Under the pieces are notes generated by a model, which saw nothing but the letters and a program-made list of their open reading frames with translations, was not told the DNA's origin and searched no databases. Positions 23,256 to 34,593 of a DNA stretch of 64,000 bases are shown here, one piece after another. A program made the position numbers and the translations under genes. Position 1 is the stretch's first letter, and each line of letters begins with the position of its first letter. The stretch covers positions 432,632 to 496,631 of the forward strand of contig JAGMVK010000029.1 in NCBI GenBank assembly GCA_020747065.1, written 5' to 3'. The DNA is from Cadophora sp. MPI-SDFR-AT-0126 (lineage: Eukaryota; Ascomycota; Leotiomycetes; Helotiales; Ploettnerulaceae).

Positions 23256-25196
23256 CTACTCTTCATGTCCACAAGTAATACTATGTCCATGCTGCCCTTC
23301 CTCAACACCCCACGCAATACTCCTCGGGTACTCCATCTCTCCCAATGAAGGCGTGCGTTTAGTCACTCGCTTGGGTATCAACTTATCGCCGTTCGTAGCG
23401 AGTATACTTAGGACGTGTGCGGCGGTCTGCTCGGTCCCATCAGTCAGTCATGATCATAGTGTCGCCTAAAGTGAGCGGAAGAGAATGGGTTTAAAGTGAG
23501 AAGGGAGAGTGAAAGGAGCACACCTTAGCATTAACCGTCAAAACTGTCGAATTCGGATTCGCATACGTATCACATGCCTGATGATAACACGGATCCTGCG
23601 CCTCTCCCGTCCCCGTATGCAACCCCCCAACCGGAAATCCCAACTCAAAGAAACTCTGATAATCGCTCCCACCACTGAACACAGCAGGCGTGACCGTCAA
23701 TCCCTTGCTCGTCAAGTCATCGACGAAGAGTTTCTCGACTACGTTTGAGCCTGCGGGCCCGGAGAGGTTGAAGGACGATCCGTCGCCGTCGAAGACGCCG
23801 AAGTAGCCCTTGGAGACCATGTCGAAGTTGAGGTAGGTGAGGAGGGAGGAGGCGTTGGAGGGGGAGAGGTGGGAAGTGTAGTAGCGGGAGCCGAGGAGGC
23901 CGTTTTCTTCGGCGCCCCACCAGGCGAAGCGGACTTTGAGGTTGTGCTGGAAGCTGTTGAGGGCGGTGAAGAGTTCGAGGATGAGGGATGTTCCCGAGCC
24001 TGTGTTTTAGGTCAATTCTGTGGTTGGACTTTTGTTTTGTTGTGCTCGCTTAGTTGGAAGGGTAGGGAGACGAGACGTACCATCGTCGTTGATACCAGGA
24101 CCAGCTACTACGCTGTCGAGATGTGCACCTAGCATTACGACATTGTTTGGGTCTCCACCTTTCGTCTCTGCGATGATATTCTGCGTAATCTTCGTTTCGA
24201 TCAACTGGAGCGAAGAAAGTCAGCTTCGGCTTGTCCAATGTTCCCATCCCATGGCGTCACTATCCAAGCCAAACAGCCACCCTCTGAACCTCACCTGGCT
24301 TCCTCCTTCCTCGAATAAAAGCCACAGTGACTTGATAAGAAGCTACTAACCTGCGTCTGTTGGAACGTAATCTCCACGCTCTCCCCAGCCTGCAACCTCT
24401 CCACAACCGGCAATCCATCAACCCTATCAATAAAGCCCCCAGGTACAAACCTCTCCGGGTCAGGCGCACTCAAAGTTCCACCCGTAACATGCGCATTAAC
24501 ATTATTATAAATGATCACCACCTCGGCTCCGGCAGCAGCAGCAGGTCTCAGTCTCCCTGCCAATGTCCCACCAGTCGGACAAGTCCCTCGCTCAACAAGC
24601 ACCGCCTTACCCACGACATCATACCCAGCATATCCATCGACCGAACACCCCGCAGCGCCAGTTGGGCCCAGCACGAGAGGTAGCGTCACGCCTTCGGGGG
24701 AGGTAGACGGTGAGTATTGTAGGCCGAAGACGAAGGTGTCTACGCCGTCGATGGAGAGGGATATGGATGTGACGTTTGTCCAGAGGGCGGGGAAGTCCTG
24801 GATGTAGAAGGTGCTGGTCTTGGATTGTTTGGCGACTTGTTTGGAGATGAACTCGACGGATTCCGTGTAGCCTGGGTAGCCGAAAGCGCGGTTGTTGCTG
24901 TTCCGTGAGGCTATCTTTTGGAGGTTCATGAGGTTTTTCATTAACCTGTATTCGAGCAATATTAGAATACAGATTCTCAGATATTGCAAGAATCAAAACC
25001 AATCGCTCGACTTATCCCTCTATTTCAGGATTCAAGCAGAACGAAAAAAAAAATATACTTACGCTTTCTCCGTAATCGCATTCTGCAACAACTTGCTCGT
25101 CACGAATTTCGGGCCCGTTCGCTCCTGAATACTAGACGCATCCACAAACGCACCAGCTCCAACCAAACCCACAAGCAGAGAATTAAGAAGCTTCAT
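23256..25196 (-). CDS. lap2: Secreted M28 aminopeptidase with PA domain, 499 aa
   Basis: Zinc exopeptidase removing N-terminal residues from peptides outside the cell. Exons on the minus strand: 25196-25063, 24945-24351, 24204-24081, 23999-23524, 23426-23256, totalling 500 codons with stop. A signal peptide covers the first 20 or so residues (MKLLNSLLVGLVGAGAFVDA). A protease-associated domain lies at about 115-225 (VLVERGTCPTGG..., VVIIYNNVNAH). The M28 catalytic part has GAHLDS (zinc His), GPGINDDGSG (bridging Asp), WWGAEENGLLGS (general-base and ligand Glu), LNFDMVS (Asp) and DPCYHQACDT (final His and disulfide). N-glycosylation sites are present. Exon 2 donor to exon 3 acceptor is a longer 146-bp intron. 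The order PA plus M28 and the length match fungal LAP2/aminopeptidase Y-like enzymes. The final short exon was fixed by phase and is the least certain. Confidence 0.93.
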
Positions 25197-26055
25197 CTTG
25201 GCCGATCAATTCGCTTTCAAGGTAGTTTGTACTGAACAGTTTGAATTCCCAGACCGTGGGAAGAAGAAATAACCTGTCAAAACAACACAAAACCCGCACC
25301 TAAAGAAGTGAAATTTGGGGAGCTGCTGCAGGCCAGGTTAAATACCTCTGTCCATCCATCCTCGACCCTCCTACCTAACCTACCCTACCTGATCAATGCG
25401 GGGTCACCGTACTCACAGCTGCATCTCTCCATCCATGCATCGAGCCTGTTATCTCCCTGACAAACCAAACGATTAATCACAACCGATCACGACAAAGTCT
25501 TACCTCCTTCTTTAACCGTACTGCAATAATGGAGATCCACCATCCGGAGGGGGTTCGCGGTGAGAAATCGCTTGGCGACAAGAGATTCCAAGACTTTGGA
25601 CGCCCTGGGAAGTGGACAGGGGAACAGCCCACCTTCCTGATGGGGATAGCTTTACTTGCATTTGGGAGGTGCCGGGCTGGGCTGGAAGAGTAAACCAGGG
25701 TGTTCGTATTTCGATTTGGTGCTTCAATGTACTGGGTAGATGCAAGTTGAGGGAGATGCAGAATAGCTAGCGGTGAGAGGAGGTGAGTCGGAAAGAGTAT
25801 TTGCTGAACGGGCTAGACACGTGATGGGAGTTGATGGCTTGGACAAAGAACGAGAAGAAGAGGCGGAGAAGAAAACCAATCAAAAGAGCGCTGTATTCAA
25901 ATGTAACTGGCTAAGCCCGCAAACACAAAAATCCGTGTCTCCAAACTTTCATACCCATCCGCTGACCCTGATGAAACCAACCATTCTCAGCCAGAAAAAG
26001 GCCATATCCAAATACTTCAAAGATCCACCAACCCCGATTTCCAAACCTCTCCTCC
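25197..26055. other. Intergenic between lap2 and ppoA
   Basis: Contains the 5' flank of lap2 and the 3' flank of the Ppo gene, both on the minus strand. No gene or repeat stands out. Confidence 0.45.
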
Positions 26056-29000
26056 CTACTCCGCATCCCATTGCACCTTCATCGTCGTCGGGAACGGAAA
26101 GAAACTCGTCTGATCAGGCGTCATATACACCGTCCTCCCATCCGGACCCGCAACCTTCTTCAGCTCCCCCTGACTCTCACCACCCTTATACCACGCACCG
26201 CCCGGCGCACTACCAACCACACGTGTCAACCCCTTCAGCCCAAACACAGTCTTGAACATGGCTGTCATAGCAGTAAGACTTGCATCCATGCCTACGCATT
26301 GATGCGGCCCATATCCGTATGTCAAGTAGGAATCGAGAGGTCTGTCGAGACGGACGGATGTTGGGTCGGGGAAGGCGGAGGCGTCTTGAGACGCGGTTTT
26401 GATGTCGACTAGGACGCGGCCGTTGGCCGGGACGGTGGTAGTGGATGAGCCGTCTGCGATGTCGATTTTGGTGGTCGAAGTAGTGGCGGGCTTGAAGTCT
26501 CGGTATAGACTTACGGTGGCGCGGAGACGGGCGCCTTCGAGGAAGTAGCGGGTGATGAGGTCGTCGGCTGCTTTGGTGTTGGCTTTGGAGAGTTCGTAGA
26601 TCTCCGGGATGTGCTTGGCGCCATCGCCGAGGTAGTAATCTAGTGCTTCTGAAAAGACTTGGGATTGGTTGGCGGTCATTGATGCTGCTGTCGGGAGGCT
26701 GGGAGGGTCAATAAATGAATTTCAAAGTACGCGTGGAGAGAGTAGCTTACATGTGCGACCATACGACGTCCTTGATCGGGATCTTGCTGTCCAACATACG
26801 TTGAATCATGTGAGTTCCGTAATCGGTCAAAGCAGTATGTTGGTGGAGCTTCGCGAGCACATCAGCGAGGAAACCGGTCGCTGAGATAGCTTCTGCATTG
26901 AGCAGAACCAAGTCTCCCAATTGTTGTGCAAGCAAATGCGCCGCCTCTCTGACCTGGAAGCTCTTGGTCACATCGCCATTGAAGAAAATGCTGATGAAGC
27001 ACAATGCTAGGACCTGGTACGTCTCTTGCTCGGTGTAGATGCCTCTCGGCGAGTCCTCGGTCTTGATTGGCAAGCTGAAAACCGACGCTGCGAATCTGGC
27101 ATTGACAAGATTCGAGACATCGCGAACGATATCAACCTGGTAAGCCTTCTTACCAGGCACTTTGAAACTGTACTCCTTGAGGAGTTTGGTCGTAGTTTCC
27201 TCGTAGAATTTCTTGACTTCCGACTGCCAATCCTTGGGATAGAGGCCTTTCTTGATGAGATTCCTGGAAGACTCGTTTGCGGGACTGTCACCAGATAAGG
27301 CGAAGTCGGCGCCATTAGCTTTTTTCGGCTGACTGGTGATGTACTGGATACCATCGCCGCTTGTGACCTTCCAATTTGTTTTGTCGCCGAGAATCTTCTT
27401 TACCGCCGTGTATGACTTGACAACGACGACTTCTGGAGCCCTGGTCGGCTTGTCCCAATTATACTTATCAGCTCGGTTGAGTGACTTCATGATGACCAAG
27501 TTCTCCTTTGGAATGACAAGCGGGTAGTGTGCATAGATTGAGTTGCCCTTGAAATGCTTCGGGAATGCCCGTAGAATGAGCTTGTAAAAGACACATCCAT
27601 CGTCAACAGCACGATCGAATTGTACTTCGTTGTATCTGTCATTGTCAGAATATGTTCAGCGAATTGAAGCGAGAAAACATACCCCCAATTTGTCAAGTTT
27701 CTTGGTGTGTAGTCAGTCGTGTAGAAGCGATCGCCTCTGACTAGACCCACAGCATCCGACAAAATGGCGTATGAAGTCGTGAAGTTGACACAGAGACCTG
27801 AGCCTGGGCTCATGGGCGGCTTGGCCTTCTCCGCAACAAGACCGGGATACAGTTCTACGTAATCTGGGTGATCATAAAGATTCTTCAGCTTCTCAGCTAC
27901 TTCAGGATCAGGATTGATGTCTTCGAATGTGGCATGCTTCTTGAGTCCAGCAAACTCTCTAAACTCGTTCAAGGACGCAATGTTCCAGGAGCGGGCTTGG
28001 ATTATGCCGAGGATCTCTACGGACTTCAAGATCTTCGGTACACGGTTGGCACCAAAAGATCCTGCAACGTCTTCAATGGAAGACTCTAGTATCTCAACCA
28101 AATCATCATCGTTGAAAGTACCATCAGCTTGGCGCGTGAGGCCTGCAAACGGTCGCTCCAAAGGATCTTGCGGAGTCTTTGCCTCCATGGCACGAAGAGC
28201 ACCGAGTAGCTGGCCAAGGCTTACATCCTCGGGCTTCTGGCCAGGGAACATCTTCGTGTAAATTTCTTGAGTCCATTTGTCGTCCTTCTCAGAAACCGCT
28301 GAATGCCATCGATAGACTAGGAATCATGAGCGCCTGCCTTCCTTGGTGATGATACGAAACTTACTCAAGTTGAACTCGGCTGACACTTGATTGCCACATC
28401 CCTCAGCTGCAGGCGTCTTGAACAATGTCTTGCCCTCCTCAGTCCTTGGGTCAAGATCCCATTTCGTGTCGGTTCGATTCAAGCTGAGAATTGTTCTCAC
28501 ATAATCCTTGAGAACGCAGTTGACGTAGAGACCACAAGTAATGAGCCGGCCTGTCTGAAACAAATCATTGTCATACTCATCCCATTTCTTCTTTGGGTCA
28601 TCATCTTTGGGTTTCGTGAAACGTCCATTCTCATTGATGCTGTCATTTGTAAGACGATTGTAATCAAATGGATCTTGATAACTTACGCAGCAAGCTGAGT
28701 GACGACATAATTGTGGAACCTGTTGAACATAATCACCATGACACCAACTCCGGGAGGGAAACCCAAGAGTCTCTTCTCCGAGAAGCAGTCAGGCTTGAGA
28801 AGGCCATTCTTGAAAGTTCGAACAGTGTTCTGTTCATCTTGATTGCTTCCGTAAAGAGGAGCTAAATCAAGATACGAAGAAGTCATGGAATTATTGAAGT
28901 CATCATGATCCTTGTATGTGTCAGTATTTGGGGGAAGATCATGATTATATATAGAAGAAATATTAGAAGATGACGAACGTACTGTTCTGAAGATGTCGTG

Positions 29001-29633
29001 AATGATGATAGTGGCTAGGTAGAAGAGCATGCTAGAAATCTTGTTCGGGTGAGGTTTGAAAGTATCTCCGCGGAGCATCAGACTGTCGAAAATTGCTGCA
29101 GGATCGGGAAGAGCGATGTTCTGGAGAATAGAAGGCTTTGCGCTTCTGGCATACGGTGTATTTGCCGCCCCAAGCTGAGGATTGTGAATGTTGTTGTGAG
29201 ACCCATCAGCTGCTCGGTACTTGTACTTCGTGCCAAGACTGGTCATTGGAGGATGAGGAAGAGCATTCCAGAGACCATTGATGAAGCCTCCGGTAAGTTG
29301 AGTGGAGATCTTGGAGTTGTCATTTAACTTTGCCAAGAGAGCCACCAAATGTTCGAGGACGAGTTTGCTGTCATCTTGTTGGCCCTTGACCTCGGAGCTA
29401 AACAGGGTGAGGAGGGTCTCAACATCTTTGAAGCCAATTTTGCTGAGATCAGTCAGAAGCGAAGTCATTGTCTTCTTATCTGGGTCATTGGATGGGACGT
29501 ATGGAGTTTCCGAGAGAGGAGATATGGATCTGCTGATGAGCTGTTTGACGGTCTCCAGATTCGCTTCTAGCTCCTTTCGCCACGTACCATGCTCGGTACT
29601 TGAGGTATCGACGGTTGCTTTGTTTGACGCCAT
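26056..29633 (-). CDS. ppoA: Psi-producing oxygenase (linoleate dioxygenase-P450 fusion), 1103 aa
   Basis: Bifunctional haem enzyme making hydroxy-fatty-acid (psi factor, oxylipin) signals. The N-terminal dioxygenase adds oxygen at C8 of linoleate and the C-terminal P450-like domain isomerises the hydroperoxide to a diol. Minus-strand exons: 29633-28983, 28910-28687, 28639-28365, 28316-27683, 27635-26751, 26698-26056, totalling 1104 codons with stop. The peroxidase half shows the distal-His segment IIIHDIFRT, SSYLDLAPLYG, and the catalytic Tyr and proximal His in YRWHS. The P450 half shows ILPTAASMTANQSQ (the Asn/Gln pair used for hydroperoxide isomerisation), an E-x2-R at FLEGARLRAT and the haem-thiolate GYGPHQCVGMD. 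This distinguishes it from Ppo proteins lacking the Cys ligand. Whether it is a 5,8- or 7,8-diol synthase cannot be told. Intron 1 (72 bp) is in frame and stop-free. Confidence 0.95.
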
Positions 29634-31839
29634 GATGACTAGATAGGCTTTGACGACAATATTTTCAAGAACTTCTTGTTCTTATGGTTGATGTGAAGAG
29701 AAGGGTTTGAGGCGAGACAGAAATGCAAGTCTAGCACAAGGCGGTGAATCAAGCCAGGCTGATCACACGCGTACTACTCAACCGACTTCGAGGGATTCGA
29801 AGTTCGTGAAATGAATCCAATCTAGGAAGCAAGCGAGGCTGTAATGGTACTCGCTAAATCAACAAGGTATGCACAGTACAATGTAGGAGCGAGTTTTGTC
29901 GATATAAATGTGGCGCGGGGTTAGCAACTAGCAAGTAAACAAATTTTCCGATGGCGGTCAAGAGAGAGAGAGAGAGAGGAGGAGAAAGGAGTATCAGAGA
30001 AAACAGCCGTCTGAAGACACAGGGGAGAGCCACATGTCTTATATCCCACCAGGCAGAACACTGAGGCAGGAGATATTCACCAAAAGAAACGAGGCGGGCT
30101 GAGGCTGAGCGGTTCTGGCTAGATGTCCCGCAGTAGCTGGCCCGCGGCTGCATCTAGCGGTCCGCCCAGCACCCAATCACGACGCCTAGATGGTCAAGTG
30201 TAGCCCAATCAGTGTCGCTGCATTGGACGTCTGCGTAGATGAAAGCGACTTATGCAAGCCCGGATGATGGATGATGGATACTGGGTGCAGTGGCATGCAA
30301 TGCAACGGTGGCACGATAGAGGGTGTTGTGAGAGGCAGATATGGTGGAGTGTGGCCTCATGGCTGGCGGAAGAAGCAGAAGGGAAGGATTTGGGGCGTGG
30401 AGGTATTTTCAGCTGGCGCCAGGAACGAGGCGGCCGCTTAGGCTTGGAGGGGCACCAGGGGATTCGCCCGCCATAGAGAACCTTGAACCCCTCATATCCC
30501 CGTCTCTTCTCCCCCACATATCAAAAGCTGACGTGAGAATGGAACGCAAAGCTTGAGCTCTTTCGTTGCTAAGTGTGATTTTCTTTGCTTCCCTGTTGCT
30601 TCATTTTTCATCTTGCATGCGTCATTTTTCTTTCAGCTTTTCCTGCTGTCCGAATGCCAGTCCCTTTTCTGTTGCGTATTTGGGCTATTCAAGGCTCCAG
30701 TGCCAGCTTCATTGTCTAGGTGGCGTGCAAGGATCACAGTTGGGGCCGGTGGGTTACACGTCCATCACTTAGAGCTCACCGAGACGTCAACAGGTGAGCC
30801 AGATGCGGGCAATCGGAGAGTCCGTTCAGCCTTCACATGACATTGTAACTCTGTGCTTAGAAGATTTGTGCAACGAGGCAAGGCAGAGTTGCACCATCAT
30901 GTCTTTCCTTCACCGAAACCTCGGGATTTAAGCCTTCCTTTCAAACGGTAATAGCCTTGCCGTTCTCTTTTGATACTGCCTCCTGAGCCTCGTCAATTTG
31001 CTCGAAATTGGGTCCAAGACTTAGATCAACTCAAAGGAAATGGGAGTCGGGTCTCCTCTGGGAAGCTTGCAGATCAATATATTCCCTAGAGTATCCAGGA
31101 GGCGATCCGAGCGACCAGAAAACAGGAACGCCTCTACTAGATAGACCGAGATGAAGAGTAGCTATACTTCAAATCACGTGCTGGTTGGCATCATGCGAGG
31201 CAACAGCGGTGAGGTCCCCTTGGAATTGCTGAAGGCGACAACATGTACACGATTGGTATAGGAATAAAATGTGAGAAGACGAATGATGATGAATTGCTAT
31301 TGGATCTACATACGTGTGACGAAGAAGAGACGACCACCTCCAACCTTCAACCTCGAGCTGGCAATAACCTACCAGGACAACATCGGAAACAGTGATTAGG
31401 ACTGTGAGAACTTTGGTTTCACTGGAGAGAAAATTCAATCACAGCTACTCACGCCCACCGCCAGCGGGAAGGCAGTTCTCAAGTAGGCATCCTGTATAAT
31501 GTTAGCCAGCTGGCCAAATCAAAAAGCCCTGGAGTCAGCAGATATCCAAACCGAAAGCACTAAAATTAGCAGACAACCACAAAGACAACACCATGCTTAC
31601 TTGGGAGACTCTGTTACAGTGAATGTCGCAGATGAAGGGGATACCCTTCTGCCAACGGCCGGTAATCCACCTTACCTGTCCACCAGCAAAACAAGACCTC
31701 CCTCCTAAGCCCCCAATCCTCCAATTCCCCCAAGATATAAGACCTAGGAAATTTGCCAAATCCCCTGGATAGCCGGTGGCAATTGGATGATGAGGTTGAT
31801 GATTGTGATTGTGATTGTCGGACACCGAAGGATTCAGAC
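29634..31839. other. Upstream of ppoA; gene-poor
   Basis: Includes an (AG)9 microsatellite at 29961-29978, about 330 bp upstream of the ppoA start, which is a CT tract on the coding strand. Possible splice signals on the minus strand near 31600-31460 (AAGTAAGC, then GCTAACATTATACAG) hint at an unrecognised spliced transcript, but I could not assemble a coding sequence. Confidence 0.35.
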
Positions 31840-32970
31840 CCTTTCCCAAGGAGTCTGCGAAAGAGAGTGGGAGGTGCCGAAAGATGATGAATGAATGAAA
31901 AGACTTCAAGAAGTCGTAAGAAATGCCGAAAGGAACGGAAAGCCGAAGCAAATTCGGTAGAAGATACCGTAAGGATGGTAGGATAATGAATGTGGTGCAT
32001 AAGTATGGCCTGCTCACCCAGACCAGTAAAAGAAAAGCAAGGTGTGCGAGAGAACTGAATGTGATGCCAAGTTAATGAAATGAATGTGGGTGTAATGATT
32101 GATATCGACCCGAAAGTCGGAAGAAGAAGGATAGTACCGGTCATGCCCAAGACCAGATGGAAGTCGACAAAGTCGAGAACTAAAGACCGTTGAAGGTAAA
32201 GAACGTCGAAATCAAATATTGTTGACGTCAAGTCATAGTTTGAACCCTAAGTCTTGCCCACAAGACTTCGGACGAAATGAGTGGAATCGGTGGAAACACC
32301 GGAAAGCCAAGAGAGGCCCCTCTTGGAAAAAGATCGTAGAGGTAATGATCGAGATTGACGAAGAAGGTCTTGCCTAAGGACCATCTCCCGAGAGAGTGGA
32401 ATTTGCAATGAATGGAACGATACACGAGGTACCGAGATTGGGATACTGTGCCCAAGTAGAGAATGTGATTGACACTGAGTGCCAAGGTGGTATCTTGCCA
32501 TCGAACCCAGGAAAAGAATGTAGGTGACATGGAGCGTCAGAGTAGAAGTTGCCATGAAAGTGTTGGCAGGGACTGAATGATTGCCCAGACTTGCAAAGCG
32601 AATGTGAGAGGAAAGCGAGTGTGGGAAGGATGAATGAATGTGGGCAGAGGTGCTGAGGGGTGAAGTTCCGTCGAATGTCGACGTCTGGCGAAGACCATCT
32701 GATAGGCCACCCCACGCCGGAGGCCACCCACCTATAAACAAAGCAGTATACGAGTTTCTCCAGAAGTCAAACTGCGGAAATTGCTTTCCTGAGGAGCTGC
32801 AGATGGACACTAAGCGAATGCCGAAGCTGAAAGGGTGAAAGAGTGAAGCCAGAAAGTGCCGCTGAGAAGGTGATGTAGAGAGTGTGGGTGCCCAAAGACA
32901 CGAGGAAAGAGTGTGAGATAATGAGCGGGACTGTCGAACTTGTTGATAATGAAGAGCGAATGTGGATGAA
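31840..32970. repeat. Purine-biased degenerate repeat array, about 70-80 bp unit
   Basis: The motif TGCC(C/G)AAG or close variants recurs at about 31874, 31923, 31995, 32064, 32143, 32303, 32371, 32449, 32479, 32819 and 32888. Many intervals are 68-79 bp. GAATGTG often directly precedes it or lies nearby (31988, 32056, 32082, 32461, 32601, 32636, 32956). The plus strand is purine-rich, so its complement lacks stops in all three frames, and the long minus-strand frames here are best read as a by-product. Could be an old minisatellite or a non-coding transcript. Confidence 0.45.
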
Positions 32971-33081
32971 TGTATGTGCTAGGCCGATGAAAAAAGCGCA
33001 ATGAGATTGAATGAAAGCAATTAAGACTTCAGGATTCATCAACTTCAGGCCATCGCTCAGGGTAATGACTGTAGAGCCAAT

Positions 33082-34593
33082 TTACATTCGACTTATACGC
33101 CGAAGCAAAGATCTGGCAGGTTTCTGGAGAGCGATGGTGGTCTCCTTGGCATGCGGAGCATCCGTTAGCGTCGTCTCCAATCTCAATTGCTGGGGTGAAA
33201 ACGGCCGCCGGGCTGGCGTTTTCATACAGTCTGTGCAAAAGAGTGATTGCATGTTGGCATGCGAACGAGTGTGTGGTGTTCCCTTGGATGCTGCGTCTCG
33301 ACAAGCAAGGCAGGATGATGGAGGAGCACCGAGATACCCAATGAAAGAGGGCTCTCTATGTTCTTCTGGAGGCCAGCATATCTCTAAGGATGATGACTGG
33401 AGTTTGTAGTTGGTGCGACTTTCCTCCATTTCTGGCGGTGGCCGAAGCGATGTGTAATCAAGGCTTCGAGGGTCAGGAATGGATGAATTTGGAGCTGAGT
33501 TCGAGAGGAAGACCCGTATGAAATGATTGAGCCATCCGCCATATTTAACAAAGTGAACAGACTTTGTTGACTCCCCAGATGATGCTTGCTTCAGGCAAGA
33601 AGGTTTTCCAGGCTTTTCGGCCTGGGCTGGGGAGTGTGCGACAGAGAGTTCGGCGAGTTTGGAGTCAACTGTGGTGAGGTCGACGATGGCCGAAACCGTC
33701 TTCTTTGTGACGAGAAAGAGGCTGAGTGGGTGTCACTCTCCGTGATGTCGCAGGTAACGACCGAGAAGAGTTTGGGCGACTCTCTCTTGCTTTGGTGATC
33801 TGCACATGCTGGATTAGCCTTGAGCGGACAAGTTATTGGTACATATGATTGCTAAGTGAACAACTAAACAATAAGGAAGCGACGGTGAGGTAGAGAGACT
33901 TGTCAGAAAGAATGCTTGAGCCACTTGGCTACTTTGCAGCACAAGATAGTTTGGTAGGATGTGCAGTGCCGAATTCATATGCAGTGTAAATGGACAGAAT
34001 GGAGAGCTTACCCTTTGGATGTGTGCATCAATGGAAGACTCAATCCGGGCGACCGATGATGGTGATGACACGGTTGAATGAGTGGAAGAAGGAACACGAG
34101 AAGCTGGTCGAGAGACAGGTCTTGGTTGGGCAACCTTTGATGCTGTCTTAAATGTTGCAGTCTTTTGTAGGTGGACTTGGCGGCCTGAACCTTCCGAAGC
34201 TGTATGGTCGCAATCAGCCAAAATTCTGCGACCGGGCGACGACGACAATAAATCGGCGACAGCGACCTCAAAATTTGCGATAGGGCCAATTCGAGCGATC
34301 AGGATCAGGAAATTACTTACACGCTCAACATGTTTCAAGATTGTATCCTCTGTCTTGCGAGAAGCAGAGGCTGGAACCGAAATGGGTTTCCGGGAAAGAG
34401 TGGGCGATGTCGCTGGGAGGACGACAGTCGAGAAAGGGGTGTTCCTTTGAGAGGGAACAGGTATCCGAGACCTCGTCGAGCGAGTCTGGATTGGCTCTGG
34501 GTGAAGAGTTCTGTTTGAAGAAATAAGGTGAGATGCCTGGGTGGCTAGACCAGGAGCAACTCGGGTGAGCTTAAGACCAAGGCAACAAGACAT
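33082..34593 (-). CDS. Unrecognised basic Ser/Pro-rich protein, 356 aa
   Basis: Minus-strand exons 34593-34321, 34161-34012, 33799-33697 and 33626-33082 join in phase to 357 codons with stop. The exon 2 acceptor is uncertain (34161 or 34146, both in frame). A TATAAAAA box lies at 34670-34663, about 70 bp before the ATG. The N-terminal two thirds is Ser/Arg/Pro-rich and probably disordered. Exons 1 and 2 end in similar charged helices, KTEDTILKHVER and RIESSIDAHIQR, each followed at once by a GTAAG donor, suggesting an old exon duplication. Later come KPGKPSCLKQ, KSVHFV (fits the RVxF docking motif of protein phosphatase 1) and two C-x2-C pairs (CLAC, CTDC) 24 residues apart that could bind zinc. 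Family unknown. Confidence 0.5.

Noticed and set aside
31614..32810. Long minus-strand frames of 187-205 codons
   Set aside because: All three minus frames are open here because the plus strand is purine-biased. The products are low-complexity Ser/His/Leu/Phe with no motif.
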